Assembly: GCF_000300455.3 (NCBI RefSeq)
Contig: NZ_CP007215.2
Span: 248,001 to 312,000, forward strand
From: Kosakonia sacchari SP1
Lineage (GTDB): Bacteria > Pseudomonadota > Gammaproteobacteria > Enterobacterales > Enterobacteriaceae
Reading direction: 5' to 3'
DNA length: 64,000 nt
This document shows, one piece after another, positions 58,980 through 64,000 of the stretch. The position numbers and the translations under genes are program-made. The number at the start of each line of letters is the position of its first letter. Position 1 is the stretch's first letter. The notes beneath the pieces are model-generated. The model was not told where the DNA came from and searched no databases. It saw nothing but the letters and a program-made list of their open reading frames with translations.

Positions 58980-60253
58980 AACCGATGCATTTTGCGCTGG
59001 CGCTGCTGTCGGCGGCGATGTTTTTCGTGCTGGCGAGCGTCTTTATGGGCGTTCAACTGGAGCTGAACGGCACCAAACTGGTGGTTGATACTGCGGCGGA
59101 TATTCGCTGGCAGTGGATCTTCATCGGCACGGCGGTGGTGTTTTTCTTCCAGTTGTTGCGGCCTGTATTCCAGAAAAGCCTGAAGGGCGTTTCCGGGCCG
59201 AAATTCGTGCTGCCGGCGATTGATGGCTCTACGCTTAAACAGAAGTTGTTCCTGTTGGCGCTGCTGGTGATTGCAGTGGCGTGGCCGTTTGTCGTTTCAC
59301 GCGGCACGGTGGATATCGCCACCATGACGATGATCTATATCATCCTCGGCCTCGGGCTGAACGTGGTGGTCGGGCTTTCCGGTTTGCTGGTGCTGGGTTA
59401 CGGCGGTTTTTACGCCATCGGCGCGTACACCTTTGCGCTGCTCAACCACTATTACGGCCTCGGTTTCTGGACGTGCCTGCCGCTGGCGGGGCTGGTTTCC
59501 GCTGCCGCGGGTTTCCTGCTGGGCTTCCCGGTGCTGCGTCTGCGCGGTGATTATCTGGCGATTGTGACGCTGGGCTTCGGCGAAATCGTCCGTATCTTGT
59601 TGTTGAACAACACCGAAATCACCGGTGGCCCGAACGGCATCAGCCAGATCCCCAAACCGACCCTGTTCGGTCTGGAGTTCAGCCGTACCGCTCGTGAAGG
59701 TGGCTGGGATACGTTCAGCAACTTCTTCCATGTTGAATACGACCCCAGTGACCGCGTGGTGTTCCTCTACCTGGTTGCGCTGCTGCTGGTGGTACTGACG
59801 CTGTTTGTGATTAACCGTCTGCTGCGTATGCCGCTGGGGCGCGCGTGGGAAGCGCTGCGCGAAGATGAAATCGCCTGCCGCTCGCTCGGCCTGAACCCGA
59901 CTCGCATTAAGCTGACGGCCTTTACCATCAGCGCCGCGTTCGCCGGTTTTGCCGGTACACTGTTTGCCGCGCGCCAGGGCTTTGTCAGCCCGGAATCGTT
60001 CACTTTCGCCGAATCGGCGTTTGTGCTGGCAATTGTGGTGCTGGGCGGTATGGGGTCGCAGTTCGCGGTGATCCTCGCGGCTATCCTGCTGGTGGTTTCC
60101 CGCGAGTTGATGCGTGACTTTAATGAATACAGCATGTTGATGCTGGGTGGTTTGATGGTACTGATGATGATCTGGCGCCCGCAAGGCTTGCTGCCGATGA
60201 CCCGTCCTCAGTTGAAATTAAAAAACGGGCAAGCGAAAGGAGAGCAGGCATGA
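58976..60253 (+). CDS. livM: Branched-chain amino acid permease LivM
   Basis: A 425-residue permease, E. coli length. It has an N-terminal extra membrane region (residues 1-100) and then the conserved permease part ([22 protein letters not shown] ... [20 protein letters not shown]). It forms the channel with LivH. Overlaps both neighbours by four bases. Confidence 0.96.
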   Translation: MKPMHFALALLSAAMFFVLASVFMGVQLELNGTKLVVDTAADIRWQWIFIGTAVVFFFQLLRPVFQKSLKGVSGPKFVLPAIDGSTLKQKLFLLALLVIAVAWPFVVSRGTVDIATMTMIYIILGLGLNVVVGLSGLLVLGYGGFYAIGAYTFALLNHYYGLGFWTCLPLAGLVSAAAGFLLGFPVLRLRGDYLAIVTLGFGEIVRILLLNNTEITGGPNGISQIPKPTLFGLEFSRTAREGGWDTFSNFFHVEYDPSDRVVFLYLVALLLVVLTLFVINRLLRMPLGRAWEALREDEIACRSLGLNPTRIKLTAFTISAAFAGFAGTLFAARQGFVSPESFTFAESAFVLAIVVLGGMGSQFAVILAAILLVVSRELMRDFNEYSMLMLGGLMVLMMIWRPQGLLPMTRPQLKLKNGQAKGEQA

Positions 60254-61017
60254 GTCAGCCACTGTTATCCGTAAACGGTTTGATGATGCGCTTTGGCGGT
60301 CTGCTGGCTGTCAACAATGTGTCGTTAGAGCTGCGCCCGCAGGAGATCGTTTCGCTGATTGGCCCGAACGGCGCGGGCAAAACCACGGTGTTTAACTGCC
60401 TGACCGGTTTCTATAAACCGACGGGCGGCACCATTATGCTGCGTGATCAGCACCTGGAAGGGCTGCCGGGACAGCAAATCGCCCGTATGGGCGTGGTGCG
60501 GACTTTCCAGCATGTGCGTCTGTTTCGCGAAATGACGGTGATTGAAAACCTGCTGGTAGGACAGCATCAGCAGCTCAAAACCGGGGTTTTCTCCGGTCTG
60601 TTGAAAACACCGGCGTTTCGCCGCGCGCAGAGTGAAGCGCTGGATCGCGCCGCAACCTGGCTGGATCGCATTGGTTTGTTAGCGCACGCAAACCGCCAGG
60701 CCAGCAACCTCGCTTATGGTGATCAGCGCCGTCTGGAGATTGTGCGCTGCATGGTGACGCAGCCGGAAATCCTGATGCTTGATGAACCAGCCGCCGGTCT
60801 GAACCCGAAAGAGACCAAAGAGCTGGACGAGCTGATTGTCGAACTGCGTAACCATCACAACACCACCATCCTGCTGATTGAGCATGATATGAAGCTGGTG
60901 ATGGGCATTTCCGACCGGATTTATGTGGTGAACCAGGGCACGCCGCTGGCGAACGGGACGCCGGAAGAGATTCGTAACAATCCGGACGTGATCCGCGCAT
61001 ACCTGGGTGAGGCATAA
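60250..61017 (+). CDS. livG: Branched-chain amino acid ABC ATPase LivG
   Basis: A 255-residue ABC ATPase with Walker [11 protein letters not shown], signature [11 protein letters not shown] (the variant of this family) and Walker [13 protein letters not shown]. It works as a heterodimer with LivF. Confidence 0.96.
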   Translation: MSQPLLSVNGLMMRFGGLLAVNNVSLELRPQEIVSLIGPNGAGKTTVFNCLTGFYKPTGGTIMLRDQHLEGLPGQQIARMGVVRTFQHVRLFREMTVIENLLVGQHQQLKTGVFSGLLKTPAFRRAQSEALDRAATWLDRIGLLAHANRQASNLAYGDQRRLEIVRCMVTQPEILMLDEPAAGLNPKETKELDELIVELRNHHNTTILLIEHDMKLVMGISDRIYVVNQGTPLANGTPEEIRNNPDVIRAYLGEA

Positions 61018-61018
61018 G

Positions 61019-61732
61019 ATGGAAAACGCGATGTTATCTTTTGACAAAGTTAGCGCTCACTACGGCAAAATCCAGGCACTGCATGATGTCAGCCTGCATA
61101 TTAACCAGGGCGAGATCGTGACGCTGATTGGTGCCAACGGCGCGGGGAAAACCACGCTGCTTGGCACGCTGTGCGGCGATCCGCGCGCCAGCAGCGGGCG
61201 CATTGTGTTTGATGGCAAAGATATTACCGACTGGCAGACCGCGAAAATTATGCGCGAAGCCGTGGCAATTGTGCCGGAAGGCCGCCGCGTCTTTTCACGC
61301 ATGACCGTGGAAGAGAACCTGGCGATGGGCGGTTTTTTCGCCGACCGCGAGCAGTATCAGACGCGTATTCAAAGGGTTTATGAACTGTTTCCGCGCCTGC
61401 ACGAGCGCCGCATTCAGCGCGCTGGCACCATGTCCGGCGGCGAGCAGCAGATGCTGGCGATTGGGCGCGCGCTGATGAGCCAGCCGCGTTTGTTACTGCT
61501 CGATGAACCTTCGCTGGGTCTTGCGCCGATCATTATTCAGCAAATCTTCGACACCATTGAGCAACTGCGCAAAGAAGGAATGACCATCTTCCTGGTGGAG
61601 CAGAACGCTAACCAGGCGCTGAAGCTCGCCGATCGCGGGTATGTACTGGAAAACGGCCATGTAGTGCTGGAAGACACCGGCGACGCGTTACTGGCGAACG
61701 AAGCGGTGCGCAGCGCTTACCTTGGCGGGTAA
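61019..61732 (+). CDS. livF: Branched-chain amino acid ABC ATPase LivF
   Basis: A 237-residue ABC ATPase, E. coli length. Walker A IGANGAGKTT, signature MSGGEQQML, Walker B LLLLDEPSLGLAP. The start at 61019 (MENAMLSFDKVSAHYG) is the family start, one base after livG. Last gene of the operon. Confidence 0.96.
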   Translation: MENAMLSFDKVSAHYGKIQALHDVSLHINQGEIVTLIGANGAGKTTLLGTLCGDPRASSGRIVFDGKDITDWQTAKIMREAVAIVPEGRRVFSRMTVEENLAMGGFFADREQYQTRIQRVYELFPRLHERRIQRAGTMSGGEQQMLAIGRALMSQPRLLLLDEPSLGLAPIIIQQIFDTIEQLRKEGMTIFLVEQNANQALKLADRGYVLENGHVVLEDTGDALLANEAVRSAYLGG

Positions 61733-61753
61733 CTTGTTGATGTAATAGCATTT

Positions 61754-61782
61754 AAACCGGTCTCGCAAGGGCCGGTTTTTTG
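61754..61782 (+). terminator. Rho-independent terminator after livF
   Basis: AAACCGG (61754-61760) pairs with CCGGTTT (61772-61778), with two extra pairs extending into the loop, then a T-run. Confidence 0.85.
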
Positions 61783-61883
61783 TCTTAAAAACGTTTTCCT
61801 GCGATGCGACCAGACGGCTTGATGGGATATGATGCGGGTGGCGCTTGAGGCTTTTTGCCTCATGACGGTAAAAAGTTGTGCGG

Positions 61884-61948
61884 CAGAAAGAAGAAAGCCC
61901 CGAAGGTCATTTTTCAATTAACCAACGAGGCCTGTCTATATGCTAGTC
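61884..61948 (-). ncRNA. sok: Sok-like antisense RNA (predicted)
   Basis: The leader of the hok-like mRNA aligns with the plasmid R1 hok/sok leader as I recall it. On the minus strand TTGCCT (61978-61983), 17 bases, TACTCT (61955-61960) sits where the R1 sok promoter lies. The transcript would start near 61948 and end in a hairpin plus CTTTCTTCTTTC. The RNA would block translation of the leader frame and hence of hok. Ends are approximate. Confidence 0.55.
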
Positions 61949-62155
61949 ACATGTAGAGTAGCCTCTTACCCGCCGAAAGGCAAGGAGCCGCAGGCTATGA
62001 AGCTACCACAAGGAACCCTTATCTGGTGCGTGTTTATCATGTGTTTCACACTGCTGATATTCACTTTTCTGACACGGAAATCGCTGTGCGAAATTCGTTA
62101 CAAAGATGGGTTCCGCGAGGTCGCGGCTTTCATGGCTTACGAATCCGGTAAGTAG
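61940..62155 (+). CDS. mok: Mok-like leader frame fused in frame with hok
   Basis: An ATG at 61940 opens a frame of 19 codons ([19 protein letters not shown]) that continues in frame into hok, giving 71 residues. In R1 the mok frame overlaps hok out of frame and couples its translation. Here the distance between the two ATGs is 57 bases, a multiple of three. Whether the longer product is made is unknown; it lies over the sok target. Confidence 0.5.
   Translation: MLVTCRVASYPPKGKEPQAMKLPQGTLIWCVFIMCFTLLIFTFLTRKSLCEIRYKDGFREVAAFMAYESGK
61997..62155 (+). CDS. hok: Hok/Gef family type I toxin
   Basis: A 52-residue single-helix membrane toxin. The basic start MKLPQGT leads to the hydrophobic helix [18 protein letters not shown] and the C-terminal periplasmic part [20 protein letters not shown] with the conserved Cys and the AYESGK end of the R1 Hok. 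It depolarises the membrane when produced. AAGGAG (61982-61987) precedes the ATG. The gene sits in a full hok-type leader/trailer with an antisense promoter, between livF and ugpB. Confidence 0.9.
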   Translation: MKLPQGTLIWCVFIMCFTLLIFTFLTRKSLCEIRYKDGFREVAAFMAYESGK

Positions 62156-62164
62156 CAACCTGGA

Positions 62165-62188
62165 GGCAGGGAGAAATCCCTGCCTTTT
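62165..62188 (+). other. Hairpin after hok
   Basis: GGCAGGGA (62165-62172) pairs with TCCCTGCC (62177-62184) around GAAA, followed by TTTT. R1 hok mRNA has an equivalent structure 3-prime of the gene. Confidence 0.6.
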
Positions 62189-62228
62189 CAGGGGAAACGG
62201 TGATGTGTATACCTCTTAGCGCCTTTAC

Positions 62229-62264
62229 AAAGGGCTTCTCTGTTTAACAGGGAAGCCCTTTTTC
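62229..62264 (+). terminator. Terminator of the hok mRNA
   Basis: AAAGGGCTTC (62229-62238) pairs with GAAGCCCTTT (62252-62261), extended inwards by CTGTT/AACAG, followed by T residues. It is placed like the terminal hairpin of the R1 hok mRNA. Confidence 0.8.
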
Positions 62265-62350
62265 CTTTCAAAAACGCGACGGCACCACCCATTAACCGCC
62301 ATTTTTCCTTCACCGTACCATCATCCTGGCGACATTTTCCTGACGCCCGG

Positions 62351-62390
62351 CTGTCATCTACTTGTAATTAAATGGTTATTTTTCTGTAAT
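62351..62390 (+). promoter_or_regulatory. Tandem Pho boxes upstream of ugpB
   Basis: Seven-base repeats CTGTCAT (62351), TTGTAAT (62362), TGGTTAT (62373) and CTGTAAT (62384) recur every 11 bases, the spacing of PhoB half-sites. The ugp operon is a known PhoB target under phosphate starvation. Confidence 0.8.
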
Positions 62391-62463
62391 TCGAGCATGT
62401 CATGTTACCTCGCGAGCATAAAAACGCGTGAAATCGCGCATCCGCATAACAAGAGAGAGCACA

Positions 62464-63780
62464 ATGACAACGTTACGACATACAGCTTTGGGTCTGGCGA
62501 TGGGGTTAGTCTTTGCAGGCAACGCCATGGCGGTAACCACCATTCCGTTCTGGCATTCGATGGAAGGGGAGTTAGGTAAAGAAGTTGACTCCCTGGCGCA
62601 ACGTTTCAATGACACCCACCCGGATTACAAAATCGTACCGATCTATAAAGGCAACTACGAGCAGAGCCTGAGCGCGGGTATCGCGGCCTTCCGTACCGGT
62701 AATGCACCGGCGATTTTGCAGGTTTATGAAGTCGGTACCGCCACCATGATGGCGTCTAAAGCGATCAAACCGGTATATCAGGTGTTTAAAGACGCGGGCA
62801 TCAACTTTGATGAAAGCCAGTTTGTGCCGACCGTTGCGGGTTACTACACCGATTCTAAAACGGGTCATTTGCTCTCTCAGCCGTTCAACAGCTCTACACC
62901 CGTGCTGTATTACAACAAAGATGCCTTTAAAAAAGCGGGTCTGAACCCGGATCAGCCGCCGAAAACCTGGCAGGATCTGGCTGAGTACACCGCTAAGCTG
63001 AAAGCTGCCGGGATGAAATGCGGTTACGCCAGCGGGTGGCAGGGTTGGATCCAGATTGAAAACTTCAGCGCCTGGCATGGTCTGCCGGTTGCTACCAAAA
63101 ACAACGGCTTTGATGGTACCGACGCGGTACTGGAGTTCAACAAGCCGGAGCAGGTAAAACACATCGCCATGCTGGAAGAGCTGAACAAAAAAGGCGACTT
63201 CAGCTACTTCGGGCGTAAAGATGAATCCACTGAGAAGTTCTATAACGGCGACTGCGCCATTACTACTGCCTCTTCTGGTTCGCTGGCGGATATTCGCCAT
63301 TACGCCAAATTCAATTATGGCGTTGGCATGATGCCGTATGACGCAACCGTGAAAGGTGCGCCGCAGAACGCCATCATTGGTGGTGCAAGCCTGTGGGTAA
63401 TGCAGGGTAAAGACAATGCCACTTACAAAGGCGTTGCCCAGTTCCTCGACTTCCTGGCGAAACCGGAAAACGCAGCGGAATGGCACCAGAAAACCGGCTA
63501 TCTGCCGATCACTACCGCAGCGTACGATCTGACGCGTAAAGAGGGTTTTTATGACAAGAACCCGGGCGCAGATATCGCTACGCGTCAGATGCTGAACAAG
63601 CCGCCGTTGGCATTCACCAAAGGTCTGCGTCTGGGCAACATGCCGCAGATCCGTACCATTGTTGATGAAGAGCTGGAAAGCGTGTGGACCGGTAAGAAAA
63701 CTCCGCAACAGGCGCTCGATTCCGCCGTTGAGCGTGGTAACCAGCTGCTGCGTCGCTTCGAACAGTCAACCAAGTCTTGA
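62464..63780 (+). CDS. ugpB: sn-Glycerol-3-phosphate-binding protein UgpB
   Basis: A 438-residue periplasmic binding protein, E. coli length. The signal peptide ends near GNAMA (residue 23), followed by [19 protein letters not shown]. The ligand-binding stretches [17 protein letters not shown] and [11 protein letters not shown] are intact. It binds glycerol-3-phosphate and glycerophosphodiesters for the UgpAEC transporter. The ATG at 62464 is the family start; the frame is open to 62428 without support. Confidence 0.96.
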   Translation: MTTLRHTALGLAMGLVFAGNAMAVTTIPFWHSMEGELGKEVDSLAQRFNDTHPDYKIVPIYKGNYEQSLSAGIAAFRTGNAPAILQVYEVGTATMMASKAIKPVYQVFKDAGINFDESQFVPTVAGYYTDSKTGHLLSQPFNSSTPVLYYNKDAFKKAGLNPDQPPKTWQDLAEYTAKLKAAGMKCGYASGWQGWIQIENFSAWHGLPVATKNNGFDGTDAVLEFNKPEQVKHIAMLEELNKKGDFSYFGRKDESTEKFYNGDCAITTASSGSLADIRHYAKFNYGVGMMPYDATVKGAPQNAIIGGASLWVMQGKDNATYKGVAQFLDFLAKPENAAEWHQKTGYLPITTAAYDLTRKEGFYDKNPGADIATRQMLNKPPLAFTKGLRLGNMPQIRTIVDEELESVWTGKKTPQQALDSAVERGNQLLRRFEQSTKS

Positions 63781-63791
63781 TGTAGCGCTTT

Positions 63792-63848
63792 GCCGGGGAA
63801 GATGCACTTACCCGGCAGACAAACACGGCCTACTTAACGGTAGGCCGT
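63792..63848 (+). other. Intercistronic hairpins between ugpB and ugpA
   Basis: GCCGGG (63792-63797) pairs with CCCGGC (63811-63816), and ACGGCCTAC (63825-63833) pairs with GTAGGCCGT (63840-63848). Such structures after a binding-protein gene usually stabilise its mRNA and reduce expression of the downstream permease genes. Confidence 0.5.
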
Positions 63849-63879
63849 TGCTATCCGGCCTATCTGAAAAGAGTTGCTT

Positions 63880-64000
63880 ATGTCCTCATCTCGTCCGGTG
63901 TTTCGTTCGCGCTGGCTCCCGTACCTGTTAGTTGCACCGCAACTGGCGATCACCATTATTTTCTTTATCTGGCCAGCGGCTGAAGCGCTGTGGTATTCGG
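63880..64000 (+). CDS. ugpA: Glycerol-3-phosphate permease UgpA (5-prime part)
   Basis: The first 40 residues ([20 protein letters not shown] ... [13 protein letters not shown]) match the start of UgpA, including the first membrane helix. The gene is cut by the window end. It should form the permease with UgpE and UgpC. Confidence 0.93.
   Translation, partial: MSSSRPVFRSRWLPYLLVAPQLAITIIFFIWPAAEALWYS

Noticed and set aside
61940..61996. Treating the 71-residue frame as the main Hok product
   Set aside because: The conserved toxin starts at 61997 with its own AAGGAG site; the upstream part is leader equivalent.
1..64000. tRNA, rRNA, CRISPR arrays and insertion sequences
   Set aside because: No tRNA-like cloverleaf, regularly spaced repeats or transposase frame was seen; the only long repeats are the Rhs core copies.

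Overview
The window is a chromosomal segment of a member of the Enterobacteriaceae. Gene content and order match the Escherichia coli 76-78 min region closely (uspB-pitA-yhiN, nikABCDE-nikR, yhhT-yhhS, dcrB-yhhQ-tusA-zntA, yhhN-yhhM-yhhL-rsmD-ftsY-ftsE-ftsX-rpoH, livJ-panM-livKHMGF, ugpB-ugpA). The proteins differ enough from E. coli, and enough genes are gained or lost, to suggest a relative such as Kosakonia or Enterobacter. The species cannot be fixed from this sequence alone.

Layout. 1-3.7 kb: tail of an unrecognised gene, uspB, pitA (phosphate uptake) and yhiN (flavoprotein). 3.7-7.5 kb: three accessory genes, namely a DUF1796 putative cysteine peptidase, a periplasmic protein of unknown role and a GNAT acetyltransferase. 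8.0-23 kb: a type VI secretion effector island of vgrG, an Eag-type chaperone and a full-length PAAR-Rhs protein with a Tox-SHH nuclease tip and SUKH immunity gene. It is followed by a graveyard or reservoir of displaced toxin tips and immunity genes. Two of these tips still carry about 680 bp of rhs core, and one has only a decayed core junction. The Rhs core is GC-rich, while the toxin tips and immunity genes are clearly AT-rich. No T6SS structural genes are present, so the effector would use an apparatus encoded elsewhere.

23-32 kb: an AEC transporter, an SDR oxidoreductase, the nickel uptake operon nikABCDE-nikR with a perfect NikR operator, and a divergent LysR/padC pair for phenolic acid decarboxylation. 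32.7-40.4 kb: the complete arnBCADTEF operon (L-Ara4N modification of lipid A, polymyxin resistance), preceded by a PmrA-box-like element. The arnF frame runs on, antisense, through the end of yhhT. padC and arn sit where E. coli has acpT.

40-53 kb: conserved housekeeping genes, including tusA (tRNA thiolation), zntA with its ZntR palindrome, rsmD, the ftsYEX operon (SRP receptor, divisome ABC system) and rpoH (heat-shock sigma factor). 53.2-54.4 kb: an extra GABA-type aminotransferase. 54.7-61.7 kb: the branched-chain amino acid ABC system livJ/livKHMGF, with panM (pantothenate regulation) between the two binding proteins. 61.8-62.3 kb: a chromosomal hok/sok-type toxin-antitoxin locus resembling that of plasmid R1. 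62.35-64 kb: tandem Pho boxes, ugpB and the start of ugpA (glycerol-3-phosphate uptake), cut by the window end.

No tRNA, rRNA, CRISPR array or intact insertion sequence was seen. The most interesting material is the Rhs cassette array, with at least one unrecognised toxin/immunity pair, followed by the hok/sok locus and the arnF read-through.
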